Shown here: piece by piece, positions 18,731 through 29,204 of the stretch | How positions within the stretch are numbered: position 1 is the first letter of the stretch | Layout: each line of letters begins with the position of its first letter | Assembly: GCA_963971225.1 (NCBI GenBank) | Contig: OZ020269.1 | Location: 87,846,783-87,910,782 of the forward strand | Direction: 5' to 3' | DNA: 64,000 nucleotides | Source of the DNA: Melieria omissa | Taxonomy: Eukaryota > Arthropoda > Insecta > Diptera > Ulidiidae | Notes under the pieces: generated by a model | Seen by the model: only the letters and a program-made list of their open reading frames with translations | What the model was told of the DNA's origin: nothing | The model's database searches: none | Position numbers and translations under genes: made by a program

Positions 18731-19724
18731 AAAGTTCGTCTTGAAATTGGCAGTCTTTAGTTTTAGTCTTTGAGGTGGCTTTTGTGGACCAACTCAAGGA
18801 CTATTTCTTGTTTATAGCGCGGTGTAATGAATATTAAATGTTGCCATGGGCCTCAACAGCGGCGCCTGGACTTGCATCAGCGACTTCACTCAGAACTAAA
18901 CTTTTGTTAGTTCCTAAAATTCGGTTTTTTGGGCAACGGCTACCAATCGTTCGCCCTAACTTGTCATATACATTTTGATTTCTCCATATATTTGCGATCT
19001 CTCAAAGCTTAACATCAACAAAAGTTTGAACAATAAGTTTCTAGCATTTCTTCATCATTTTATATTAAAAACAAATGTTTACTGTAAACTACTCAGTAAT
19101 ATTTTATGTAGTCATAAGTCATAAATACTGTAAATCTTAAAACTTATAGATTCTACTGTGAATCAAGTTTGTACAAGTATTACTTGGCTTGGTGAGAACT
19201 AATAATATTAAATATTTAAGTATGAAAACATTTAGCCATAAATTCGCAAAATTTATTACACACTCAATAACAAGTGGAAATTTAACTAAACATGTGAAAA
19301 ATCTATCTATTCAAAACTGTGTCACTCTCACAAATGTTCAGCTAGAATTGGAGTGAATATTGCTGACCCATAAAAAAGCCAAATCACATGACTGAAAGTG
19401 CCAACTGGTGGTGATTTTTATTGTATTTTGTTTAAAAGTAGCACAAACCGAAACTAGTTGTAAATTACTTTATAGAACTGGAACTATTAAAATAATGAAT
19501 CACTATTCATTCATCATTTAATCACACACAATGTAAATAAGAAACAAATTGCCAGATTTGCCTAAAGATTTGGAATAAATATGTATGTCGAGTATGTATT
19601 TACTCTAAAGAAATTGTCATACAATCTTTTAAAATACATTTATTAGATTTTATATAAGTTTAAGCATATATATCCAAAACGGACTCGAACAAACCACTCC
19701 TGGACATCCTGAAAATAAACCGCA
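18731..19724. other. AT-rich intergenic sequence, no gene seen
   Basis: No recognisable protein or RNA gene. It separates the retroelement nest from the lysozyme duplication. Confidence 0.5.
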
Positions 19725-20895
19725 CAAAATTGTCGATATTTTAACTTTTTTTTCTGGAGCAAAAAAAAAACCTACTACTACTACTAAGAGCATGGCTCAC
19801 AATTGCGACATATCCCTTATGGATTTTATTTACTTTTTTGTTTCCAAAAAGGTGTTAAAAGGTACATTTCTACAAATTTTAACTTTTCAAACGTTAATGG
19901 TTATGAAAACTCGTATCTATGCGAGTAACACTGACTATCGCAGAGGTGTAATGAATTTAAAATTGTATATTTTGTAGTAAGTAATAATTAAATACAATTA
20001 GTTTAAATAAGATTATGTTTGTTAGTTCAGTAATAATTTGTGTTATTATGAAATGCTAATAAAAAAACGAGTAAAATTTCATTGAACTTTGTTTCTATTT
20101 TGTGCATTGTTCGAAGTGAACATTTGAATAGGTAATCAATAACCTATCAGCTATCGATAAGCCAATGTCAATTGTTGCTTTGGAAGACAATCGTTCAACA
20201 ACTAACGTTATTAAACGAGTTACTAGCCGCTTTGCTTGGAGTAGTTGTTTAAAACTACAATGAATCACAACGCTGAATATGTCCATGGTCATCATTTACA
20301 TGAATTAATCGTTAAAGAGTAAAGGTTGATTGATTCTATTTGTTTTAATTTTATCATTATTTGTTCACCCAGAAACTCAATTGGCTCACAACAGTATCAC
20401 CGCAACTCATATTGGTTCAATTGCAACAAACACCAAACTAGTTGGCTGCCATCGGCTTAATTAGAAAAACTCGCTGATTTGTTGTAGCTCGCGCTGTCTC
20501 TGCTTTGCTACTCGTACAGTTTAAAGCTACTAACAACCACAGACTTTTGCAGCAGACTTGTCAATCCTCTAATCATATTGTTCCAATCAATATTGGAGCT
20601 GTTTAAGGTGAGTCAAACTTAGTACAAATTATTTTCTTAAACACCGCTGAGTAAGATTAACCTTTTCAGTATGAATTTCAGAACAAAGTGATGTCAAGCT
20701 GTGTCGCGCATTGAACCCACAACAATCGTTGATCAGAAGCAGTTTCCAAACTCCAATGAATTTCAGTTCAGGTTCTTACTAAACAATTTACAAAGTTGCA
20801 TCTTACAACTCAAAAAATAGTTTTTAATTTTTTTATTAGTATAAAACTCAAATCATAAATTATTATACAAACTAAATTTAATTTAAACTTTCTTC

Positions 20896-21324
20896 TCAGA
20901 AGCAGTCATTGATTTTGGGCACTCGGCTGCCGCTGCCGCATTGATATTTCCACACCGTCCAAGCGTCGAACCCCTGCACACGATGGACCAGCTGCGCGCA
21001 ACGCAACACGGCATCAATGTCGTCGGCCAGCAGCGAGTGACAGTCAATGCAACAGGCGTTTGTTGTGTAACGCCCGTTCTTCGGATCGCACCAGAAGCTA
21101 TCGTTCAGCTGAAACAGGCCCCAGGCGCGTGAACCGCCGCGTCCCATGGCCGTCGTGTTGAATTTGCTCTCGAAGCGCGCAATGCACACCCAGCTGGGTA
21201 TGATGTCACGCGCCACACCCCGACGGTCCAACTCGCGCGCCAGCGAGCAGCGATCAAAGATGCGCGCCTCGCTCCGATAACAGGTCGCAGCAAGCAGCAA
21301 AATGACAACTATCCAAAACTTCAT
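20896..21324 (-). CDS. C-type lysozyme-like protein lacking the catalytic Asp (copy A, gene 1)
   Basis: A 142-residue single-exon gene. Residues 1-20 form a signal peptide ending near SEA; the mature part starts RIFDRC. All eight canonical cysteines are present plus one extra (NACC). The catalytic Glu is present at residue 52 (in RFESKF). The second catalytic residue, Asp in the usual DWGLFQ or DYGILQ, is Ala67 (SRAWGLFQ), and the preceding loop is about three residues shorter than in its sister (153-residue gene at 27925). Such proteins usually cannot cleave peptidoglycan. The ATG at 21324 is chosen because the TATA box (21388-21381) would start transcription close to the more upstream ATG at 21360. 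Secreted; possibly a binding or sperm-type lysozyme-like protein (inference). Confidence 0.88.
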   Translation of the reverse strand: MKFWIVVILLLAATCYRSEARIFDRCSLARELDRRGVARDIIPSWVCIARFESKFNTTAMGRGGSRAWGLFQLNDSFWCDPKNGRYTTNACCIDCHSLLADDIDAVLRCAQLVHRVQGFDAWTVWKYQCGSGSRVPKINDCF

Positions 21325-21380
21325 GTCGATCGCGTCAAAAGTGAAACGACACTGTGCCATAGTTGGCCGCACGGCGCTAC

Positions 21381-21388
21381 CATTTATA
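21381..21388 (-). promoter_or_regulatory. TATA box of lysozyme A1
   Basis: TATAAATG on the minus strand, 57-64 bp upstream of the chosen ATG. The same box and spacing occur at 28450-28443 in the duplicate. Confidence 0.7.
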
Positions 21389-21535
21389 GCCAACAAATAC
21401 CAACATCAACTAATGCTGATAACAACAGCAATGCGCGCCGCTAACCTAAATCCAACGCTGACCGCTGAACCGAACAATGTTTCATATATAATGGGGGACA
21501 ATCGGTAAGTAAATCATAAACAGCTCTCAGATATA

Positions 21536-22606
21536 AGGACTGTGTCGGAAAAACAGTGCATACCTTGTAACGTAATTTTCTCACAGCATATCATTTTTTT
21601 TTTAACTTAAAAATGCTGTTAAATAGAGTACGCTTCGAAATACTGATTTCATACAAATTTCGTTTCATATGTTTTTCTATTAAGAAAACAAGGTTTATTG
21701 AATATTTATTCTTTCATTCATGTTACAAAAATGACGCAGACGGAGACGTCCGCAAAAAATTGTGCTCAGTTGGTGCACTGAAACAGGTGCTTGGTACAGA
21801 AAATTAGCCAAACGACATCGCGCGTCCATAAACTCCATTAAAAAGATTATTTTTAAGTATGGTGAACAGTGCACTATAAACGACCTACCAAAAACTGGCC
21901 GTAAAAAGGGTCCTAAAGACCCAAAAATGGAAGAAAAATTGAAGCAATTGATTGACGAAAACAAGTGCATTTCCATCAGAGATTTAAATAACCGGCCTAG
22001 AACGAGTGTGACGATGGTGCAAAGAGTGAAGCAGAGGAATTACTTAAAAACATAAAAAAACAAAAAATATCAAAAAAAGCGAAAAAAAAATGGCTGGCAA
22101 AACGCAATGCAGAACACTATACACTCATCTCTGCAAAGAAAAAGTTTCTTGCATCATTATGGATGACGAGACATATGTAAAAATGTGTAAAAAACGCAAA
22201 ATCACTGCCAGGACCACAATTTGACACTAAACGCAAAAGTGATACTGTAGATGACTCAATGCGTGCAATCGAATTGGAAAAGTTTGGAGAGAAAGTGCTA
22301 ATATGACAGGCTATTTGCTCTTGTGGTTTAAGTAGTAGTGTAGAAATTTATAGAAAGGAGTGCCTAAAGAACACCGTGTTCCTTTTTTATAAGAAACATA
22401 CTGCACCTGCACTCTTCTGGCCAAATGCACTAAAACTACACCCATAGAGCGCTACACCATAGAGCGCTACTGGGCACTAGTCAAAAGAAACCTTATAAAA
22501 TATGGACAAGAAGCTACAACTTTTCAGGAATAAAAAAAAAATGTAACAAAAGCAAATTGTAAAAAAAATCGAATGAAAAGGGTCAAGCAAAAAAATTTGA
22601 TAAAAA
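21536..22606 (+). mobile_element. degenerate Tc1/mariner element inserted between the two copy-A lysozymes
   Basis: The frame 21762-22055 encodes a paired-like DNA-binding region (TETGAWYRKLAKRHRASINS, RKKGPKDPKMEEKLKQLID, TSVTMVQRVKQRNYLKT). Downstream, broken frames keep IIMDDETYVK (first catalytic Asp region) and ERYWALVKRNLIKYGQEA (third catalytic residue region). Several stops and frameshifts make it inactive. Copy B of the duplication lacks this stretch: its sequence passes straight from ..CTCTCAGATATA to TTAAAG.., giving an empty site. Clear terminal inverted repeats are not visible, so the ends are set by comparison with copy B. Confidence 0.8.
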
Positions 22607-22683
22607 TTAAAACACAAATTTTTTATTATTGCTTAGTATTTATAGAAGTGCAACACTTTCACAAGCATTGACATTGTTCACAC

Positions 22684-23109
22684 TTAGAAGCAATCATCCA
22701 CGCTGGGCTTTCTGCCCTGGCATTTGTTGTTCCATGCCACCCAGGCCGTGTAGCCCTGTTGTTTCTTTACTGTCAGCGCGCACTTTAAAGCCGCCGTAAT
22801 GTCGTCGGTGAGCAATTCGCTGCAGTTCACTTTGCAGACGTTGTGCGTCCTGCCGCCATTCTTCGGATCGCACCACCAACGGTCGTTGATCTGGAAGAGG
22901 CCCCAGTCCGTCGAGCCGTTCTTGTTTTTGTTTGTGCGGTACGTACGGAACGAGCTCTCCCACTGGGCAATGCACACCCAATCAGGCAAGTCGCCGCGGC
23001 TAACGCCCCGCTTGTCCAGCTCGCGTGCCAGCGAGCACCGATCGAAGACCTTGGCGTGCAACAATGGACTGCACAGGCCCAAAACAACCATAAAAACCAG
23101 AGCGCGCAT
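22684..23109 (-). CDS. C-type lysozyme (copy A, gene 2)
   Basis: A 141-residue intact single-exon protein. Signal peptide over residues 1-19 (MRALVFMVVLGLCSPLLHA), mature start KVFDRC. Catalytic Glu51 (AQWESSF) and Asp68 (STDWGLFQINDRWWC) are both present, with eight cysteines in canonical spacing and the C-terminal VDDCF end. C-type lysozymes (glycoside hydrolase family 22) hydrolyse the beta-1,4 bond between N-acetylmuramic acid and N-acetylglucosamine in bacterial walls and are secreted. The sister gene is at 28672-29097. It shares direction with the gene-1 paralogue about 1.4 kb downstream, separated by the Tc1/mariner insertion; each has its own TATA box. Confidence 0.93.
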   Translation of the reverse strand: MRALVFMVVLGLCSPLLHAKVFDRCSLARELDKRGVSRGDLPDWVCIAQWESSFRTYRTNKNKNGSTDWGLFQINDRWWCDPKNGGRTHNVCKVNCSELLTDDITAALKCALTVKKQQGYTAWVAWNNKCQGRKPSVDDCF

Positions 23110-23207
23110 TCTCCACTAAGTCAGTTAATCAATTGATGAAAATAGTACAAGTCCACTGAAAACGAAACGTTACAAGTTACTGTTGTTGTATATCGGCGAA
23201 AGTTTCA

Positions 23208-23215
23208 TATTTATA
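23208..23215 (-). promoter_or_regulatory. TATA box of lysozyme A2
   Basis: TATAAATA on the minus strand about 100 bp upstream of the ATG, implying a 5' UTR of roughly 70-75 nt. Confidence 0.65.
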
Positions 23216-23719
23216 GGCAGTGAATGCCTGTCTTTTCGCTGCGCAATGTCTGCTGGATTCAATGTTTGCACATCTGTCTTTACATTTGAATGAACGCCCG
23301 TTAAATTAAACCCCAAAATTTTCGCAAAGGTTTTTTCTGGAAATACTTTCTACTATACTTCTAATTGATATGGCAATGGGAATCACCTAAGATTTCATAA
23401 ACAGACTTCATACGTCATTAATTCTGCAGACTGCAATGCTAACCCAACGCTTTTGTGGGGTGTTTGGGGGCTGTTGTTTCTTTTACTGCAATGACGTAAT
23501 CACATTTAAATTTGACAACCACAAACAATTGGAAACAACAACAAACAATTGGAGTTACCTACCACACCTTCTGACGCTCATACTGAAAATATCTTAATTT
23601 ACAAACATATAGCAAGAAGATAGCAATGGAATTAACATGAGAAATCGAAATTCTTATTACTTATTTAACAGACCTTAATAACCCGTTACCGGGTTACGGC
23701 CTACCGCTAAGGTTCTTTC

Positions 23720-23880
23720 CGGGCGTCTCGTTACACCAACAGATGAGATCCACTGGATCCTTCCATCAGAGGCATGGTTTTCCTCTCATCGTCGATCTCC
23801 AACTACTGCGTCGAACATCTTTACGGAGCTTCAACCTCCCTGAGACTTGGGGAGACATGGCCAAGCCAACGTGGAAGCTG
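23720..23880 (-). pseudogene. C-terminal tail of a non-LTR retrotransposon
   Basis: Broken minus-strand frames give VKMFDAVVGD and ASTLAWPCLP (a corrupted WLGHV-type block), the last segment of the element whose RT is at 29632-30560. A related tail is found at about 50090-50170. It marks the distal end of the lysozyme duplication. Confidence 0.55.
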
Positions 23881-23885
23881 AGAGA

Positions 23886-24700
23886 TTAGAGAGATTGCTG
23901 TGTTGTTGAGCATCTCATTTGGATCAGCCGAACACATTTTAACTAATATTTTGGGCATGAAACGCGTCGCTTCTCGACTGAAGCCAAAAAAGCTGAAATT
24001 CATTAAAAAACAGCATCGTGTTGATGTGGCCAAAGAGATGATTTCCAACGCAGTCAGAGACCTAAAATTCATTGAACGCATCATTACTGGTGACGAAACA
24101 TGGGTTTATGAATTTGATATGCCAACCAAAGAACAATCGTCCGAATGGTGCTTCGAAAATGAGCCAAAACCGAAGAGGGAGCGCCAAAGTCGGTCCAAAA
24201 TCAAAGTTTTGCTGACGGTTTGCTTCGATATTCGTGTTGTGGTGCATTACGAATTCCTTCTGGAGGGTCAAACGGTCAATAAAGAATACTATTTAGGCGT
24301 TATGCCTTGTTTGCGTGAAGCCATTCGCCAAAAAAAGGCCCGATTTGTGGAAGAACAATTCATGGATTTTACACCACGATAATACGGCCTTGATTATTTT
24401 GGATTTTTTGGCCAAAAATTCGACCAATGTCATCAGCCAAGCACCATACAGTCCAGACATGGCCCCGTGTGACTTTTTTATATTTCCCAAACTCAAATTG
24501 CCATTGCGGGGGACGCGCTTTGAGACCACAGAGGCCATAAAAGAGAATTAGCTGCGCGAGCTGAAGACCATACCTTCGACGGCCATTAAAAAATGTATGG
24601 AAAATTGGATAAAACGGTGGCAGGCACGCATTGACGCAAGAGGAGAGTATTTTGAGTGGAATAGTGGAAGAAATTTATTAAAAATTGAAATCTTTCATTT
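23886..24700 (+). pseudogene. mariner transposase, 5'-truncated and frameshifted
   Basis: The frame 23900-24382 starts inside the helix-turn-helix region (SISFGSAEHILTNILGMKRV). It carries the first catalytic motif ITGDETWVYEFD and the segment VNKEYYLGVMPCLREAIR. A frameshift near 24340 leads to 24315-24551 with the second catalytic motif (WILHHDNTA), and SPDMAPCDFFIFPKLK with the third Asp, then KLPLRGTRFE. The frame stops at 24551 but homology continues to about 24660 (ENWIKRWQARIDARGEYFEW). This is a D,D34D mariner; the N-terminal third and a clear left inverted repeat are absent. Confidence 0.85.
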
Positions 24701-24725
24701 TTTTCTTAGTTCGTGTTTTTTTATC

Positions 24726-26236
24726 TTAAGGGGGTCCTCTAGTTTTAAATTTTGAAAAAATCGATTTTTATTAATTTCATATTTTTATAGTATAACTTTC
24801 ATAGAAAAAGTAAACGAACGGATTTTGTCGAATTCGTAAACGTCTCTGAGATACAGAGCCTCAAATCCGTCTCGTTCACTACGCGGTAACACGGTTTTAA
24901 AACTTTAAACGCGTTTTTCTCGAAAACACATTGTTTGACCATTGCGCCATAGGTTAGGTTAGGTTGCGGTGGCTGCCTCTGTATGAGACTTAGGCCTCTT
25001 AACGGGCCCGTTGTGATACCACAGATTCCACCCGTTTGAAATGCGTATGCAACACTGTTTTTTTCAACATGTGATACAACACACATTTCAAACGGATTGG
25101 GAAAGGGAAGGGGAATCCGAACGGCGATTGGCAGTTTTTTCGTTCACACTTGGAGGTTTTGCCATTGCCTGCCAAGAGCGCACTTGTGCGATTCTTGTAA
25201 TTCTCATTCCCTTCATGTGGATAGCGATAGAAGTAGATGAGTGTTTTTCCACGCCAAGCCAGGACTCGAACCCGGGGCGCTACCCGCTGAGCTATCGAGG
25301 CCGGCTAAGCCGGTTATTCATTGATGATTTCCATCTATTGCGCCATGATTCCATCGAAACTAATTGACCGATTCACTTGATTCTTATTTTGCTGTATTCA
25401 AAACGTTTTGCACTACGGGTTAACATACGAAGATTGCGTTCCATTGACTAGCCGATTTTTGGGGGGTTTGTTAGAGCAAAAAAAAGGGCGAATTGCAAAA
25501 AAACACGTTAAAACGATGCCACGGGTTCAATTTTGATCAGATTGGATTACATTTCAGACGAACAGGGACAAAGTAAGGATGGCGCAAACAGACCCTTAAA
25601 AAAAAACATGGCCGGTACTCAGCTGGCGGACCCCAACTCCTTGATCACGTGTCAAAATTTCATTATTCTCGCTTAATTGATTTTATATCTATTTATAATT
25701 TAAAATACTGATACGCAAATAAATTATAAATTTTGTACTTCATTAGACTGGAAGCTTCCACCTTTTTTTAATAACTTTCGAACCAATAAAGTTAGAGTAA
25801 TACAATTTTAACACGTCATCAAGCAGTTTTTGGGTTCTAACATACTTACTTTTCAAGAAAATTCGTTAGAAATTTGCAAGGATATAAAGGATTAAAATTT
25901 TCAAAGATAGATAAAAAGTCAGTTTAATTTAAATTCTTGAGCCTTTCCTCTTTCATCTGACATACATATCGCCATATTCTAACGAGGTTAAGTATTTTTT
26001 ATATTTTTTTTATTTTTTATCCCCTTCAAAATTTTGAAGTCCTTTTAAAAGGACAAAGGATGTAGGAATGAAAAACTGAGTACGCAGTATAACTATGTTT
26101 GGTCTCTAGTTTCACGCCCGTATGGATTTTTTCCAGTGTGAAAAATGCTGTCGCGCGGTGTTATCATTTGCAGTTTCTGAAAAAAAGTCCCAAAAAAGCT
26201 TTAAAAAACACCGTTTGTACTAGAGGACCCCCTTAA
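24726..26236. mobile_element. piggyBac-like non-autonomous element with TTAA duplication
   Basis: The element (24730-26232) is flanked by TTAA at 24726-24729 and 26233-26236. Its 14-bp inverted termini GGGGGTCCTCTAGT are perfect. No transposase is encoded. TTAA targeting with short inverted repeats is typical of the piggyBac superfamily (Kolobok also uses TTAA). A tRNA-derived SINE is nested at 24951-25304. The right part (about 25975-26150) resembles family-E repeats near 54370-54500. Confidence 0.8.
24951..25304 (-). mobile_element. tRNA-derived SINE, nested copy
   Basis: Read on the minus strand it starts with a tRNA-like head: GATAGCTCAGCGGGTAGCG (A-box-like) and GGGTTCGAGTCCTGG (B-box-like). 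The body matches the plus-strand copy at 48652-49050 (CTTCTATCGCTATCCACATG, AAAACCTCCAAGTGTGAACG), and the end is GGCAGCCACCGCAACCTAACC. RNA polymerase III would transcribe such elements; they move with the help of a LINE. Confidence 0.85.
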
Positions 26237-26834
26237 GGTACAAGAAAAACTCTTGAGTATGGCATATTTTCTCATTGCTGATTTCCATCTATTACGCGCG
26301 CTCAAACAAAATTAAGTCAAGCAATCACAAAAATGTCTGAAAAGTTTTTAAAGTTCGAAACTGTATCTTTTTAATGCGTAACCCAATCGTACTTATACAA
26401 TCTGAAATACATATTTTTAGCAATGTTATGTATTAGAAAAATAATGTAGAACGAGTAATATTCAAATCTTTTGAAACTTATCTTTGAAATTCTTTATCTA
26501 CAACAAATCCGCTGATGGAATGATTTCATAGCTTTTAGGACTCATTTTTAACTAAAAACCAAAACAAAAATTCATAAAAATGAATGAGGTTATCGAAAAT
26601 GTTAATAGCACTGAATTATATGGGTGGCCCATATTGAGTACATAAAGGTGGCTCACATTAGGATAATCCGCCATTTTGATAGATTAATGTGTCGAACCGA
26701 AAGTATCAAAAGAAATAAATTTTTAATTGCGGAATATGAAAAGGAATAAAAAGTACTATACGAATACCATATTTCCCTTATGTTATTGTTGGAATTGTTC
26801 ATTTTAAAAATGTGTTGGAAAATTACTTACATTC
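26237..26834. other. AT-rich spacer, no gene seen
   Basis: Between the piggyBac-like element and duplication copy B. No coding or repeat identity is recognised. Confidence 0.5.
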
Positions 26835-27924
26835 AAAAATCGATATTTTGACTTTTTACTCTGGAGCCAAAAAAAACGACAATTGGGACATGTCCCTTAT
26901 AGATTTTATTGACTTATTTGTTTGCCAAATTCTTAAATGGTACATTTTTACCAATTTTATATTTTCAAACGTCAATTGTTATGAAAAATCGTATCTGTGC
27001 GAGTAACATTGACTATCGCAGAGGTGTAATAAATATTTTGTAGTAAGAAATAATTCATTGCAATAAGTTATAATAAGATTATATGTTTGTTATTTCAGTA
27101 ATGATTTGTGTCATTATGAAATGCCAATAAAAAAAAAGAGTAAAATTTCAATAAACTTTCTATTTGGTGCATGGTTCGAAGTGGACATTCGAACAGGTAA
27201 TGAGTAACCTATCAGCTATCGATAAGCCAATGTCAATTGTTACTTTGGAAGACAACCTTTCAAAAACTTACGTTACCAGCCGCTTTGCTTGGAAAAGTAG
27301 TTTAAAACTAGAATGAATAACAACGCTGAATGTTTCCATAGACATCATTTACATGAAATAATCATTAAAAAGTAAAGGTTGATTTGTTTGTTATATTTAA
27401 TTATTTTATTTTATTATTATTTGTTCACCCAGAAACTCAATTGGCTCACAACAGTATCACCGCAACTCGCTTTGGTTCAATTACAACAAACACCAAACTA
27501 GTTGGCTGCCATCGGCTTAATTAGAACAACTCGCTGATTTGTTGTAGCACGCGCTGTCTCTGCTTTGCTACAGTTTAAAGCTAATACCAATCACAAAGTT
27601 TTGAAGCGGACTTGTCAATCCTATCATCACGTTGTTCCAATCCATATTGAGGCTGTTTAAGGTGAGTCAAACTTAGTACAAGTTATTTTCTTACACACCG
27701 CTGAGTAAGATTAACTTTTTCAGTATAAATTTCAGAACAAACTGATGTCAAGCTGTGTCGCGGATTGCACCCACAACAATCGTTGATCAGAAGCAGTTCC
27801 TAAGTTCCAATGAATTTCAGTCCAGGTTCATAGTTAATAATTTATAAAGTTGCATTTTACAACTCTATAAATAATTCTTAATTTTTTTATTAATGTGAGT
27901 TTTACATCATCATTATTATGCAAA

Positions 27925-28386
27925 CTAAATTGAATTTAAACTTTCTTCTGAGAAGCAGTCATTAATTTTGGGCACTCGGCTGCCGCTGCCGCACTGCTTT
28001 TTCCACACCGCCCAAGCGTCGAAGTCCTGCACACGATGGACCAGCTGCGCGCAACGCAACACGGCGTCAATATCGTCGACCAGTAGCGAGCGACAATCAA
28101 TGCGACAGGCATTCGATGTGCGGCGTCCATCCTTCGGATCGCACCACCAGCGATCGTTCAGCTGGAACAGGCCCCAGTCACGTGAACCGTCTTTGTTCGG
28201 CGGTCCAATGGCCGCCGTGTTGAAAGTGCTCTCGAATTGCGCAATGCACACCCAACTGGGTATGACGTCACGCGCCACACCCAGACGGTCCAACTCGCGC
28301 GCCAGCGAGCAGCGATCAAAGATGCGCGCCTCGATCCGGTAACAGGCCGCAGCAAGCAGCAAAATGACAACCATCAAAAACTTCAT
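27925..28386 (-). CDS. C-type lysozyme (copy B, gene 1)
   Basis: 153 residues, single exon. Signal peptide residues 1-20, mature start RIFDRC. Catalytic Glu52 (AQFESTF) and Asp70 (DGSRDWGLFQLNDRWWC) are present, and eight cysteines. Compared with its duplicate at 20896 it keeps the loop GPPNKDG and the Asp, so it is the likely enzymatic sister. The C-terminus is eight residues longer (SEESLNSI): the position that is TGA in copy A is TCA here, so translation runs to the next stop. The MKF start at 28386 is preferred over a longer upstream frame because of the TATA box at 28450-28443 and the signal peptide. Confidence 0.92.
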   Translation of the reverse strand: MKFLMVVILLLAAACYRIEARIFDRCSLARELDRLGVARDVIPSWVCIAQFESTFNTAAIGPPNKDGSRDWGLFQLNDRWWCDPKDGRRTSNACRIDCRSLLVDDIDAVLRCAQLVHRVQDFDAWAVWKKQCGSGSRVPKINDCFSEESLNSI

Positions 28387-28442
28387 GTCGATCGCGTCAA
28401 AAGTGAAACGACACTGTGCCATAGTTGACCGCACGGCGCTGC

Positions 28443-28450
28443 CATTTATA
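28443..28450 (-). promoter_or_regulatory. TATA box of lysozyme B1
   Basis: TATAAATG on the minus strand at the same distance from the ATG (57-64 bp) as in gene A1. Confidence 0.7.
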
Positions 28451-28671
28451 CCAACACCAACTAATACTGATAACAAAAGAATTTTAGCAATGCGCGCCGC
28501 GAACCTAAATCCAACGCTGACTGCTGAACTGAACTATGTTTTTTTATATAATGGGGAAAATCGGTAAGTGAATCATAAACAGCTCTCAGATATATTAAAG
28601 CAAAAATTTTGTATTATTGCTTAGCATTTATAAAAGTGCAAAACTTTCACAACCATTGGCATTGTCCAAAC

Positions 28672-29097
28672 TTAGAAGCAATCATCAACGCTGGGCTTTC
28701 TGCCCTGGCATTTGTTGTTCCATGCCACCCAGGCCTTGTAGCCCTGTTGTTTCTTTACTGTCAGCGCGCACTTCAAAGCCGCCGTAATGTCGTCGGTGAT
28801 CAATTCGCTGCAGTCTACTTTGCAGATGTTGTGCGTCCTGCTGCCATTCTTCGGATCGCACCACCAACGGTCGTTGATCTGGAAGATGCCCCAGTCCTTC
28901 GAGCCGTTCTTGTTGGTGTTTGTGAGGTACGTACGGAACGAGCTCTCCCACTGGGCAATGCACACCCAATCGGGCAAGTCGCTGCGGCTAATGCCCCGAT
29001 TGTCCAGCTCGCGTGCGATCGAGCACCGATTAAAGACTTTGGCTTGCAACAATGGACTGCACAGGCCCAAAACAACCACAAACACCAGAGCGCGCAT
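28672..29097 (-). CDS. C-type lysozyme (copy B, gene 2)
   Basis: 141 residues, intact. Signal peptide residues 1-19, mature start KVFNRC. Catalytic Glu51 (AQWESSF) and Asp68 (SKDWGIFQINDRWWC) are present with the canonical cysteines. It closely matches gene A2 with substitutions spread through the mature protein (for example the DKRGVSRGD segment is DNRGISRSD). The downstream gene B1 starts about 290 bp away, the ancestral spacing before the copy-A insertion. Confidence 0.93.
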   Translation of the reverse strand: MRALVFVVVLGLCSPLLQAKVFNRCSIARELDNRGISRSDLPDWVCIAQWESSFRTYLTNTNKNGSKDWGIFQINDRWWCDPKNGSRTHNICKVDCSELITDDITAALKCALTVKKQQGYKAWVAWNNKCQGRKPSVDDCF

Positions 29098-29196
29098 TCT
29101 CCACTAAGTCAGTCAATCGATTGATGAAAATGGTACAAGTGCACTGAAAGCAAAACGTTACGAGTTACTGCTGCTGTATATCAGTTTGCAGAAAGT

Positions 29197-29204
29197 TTTA
29201 TATT
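29197..29204 (-). promoter_or_regulatory. TATA-like box of lysozyme B2, altered relative to A2
   Basis: Where A2 has CTATAAATATGAAAC, B2 has CTACAAATATAAAAC on the minus strand. The original box has lost its second T, and a TATAAAA arises a few bases further downstream. Confidence 0.55.

Larger units (their letters stand above)
19725..23880. repeat. segmental duplication, copy A (two lysozymes plus Tc1/mariner insertion)
   Basis: It matches 26835-29720 across 3' flank, both lysozyme genes, promoters and 5' flank. Shared intergenic words include GTAACCTATCAGCTATCGAT-like text near 20130 and 27200, and TTGTTGTAGC..CGCGCTGTCTCTGC near 20480 and 27540. Copy A is longer because of the Tc1/mariner insertion at about 21536-22606 and a roughly 100-bp insertion near 23640. 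The right end of homology falls within a non-LTR retrotransposon tail. Confidence 0.85.

Noticed and set aside
21325..21396. Longer N-terminus of lysozyme A1 from upstream in-frame codons (and the same for B1)
   Set aside because: The TATA box places transcription start at or downstream of those codons, and the signal peptide begins exactly at MKF.
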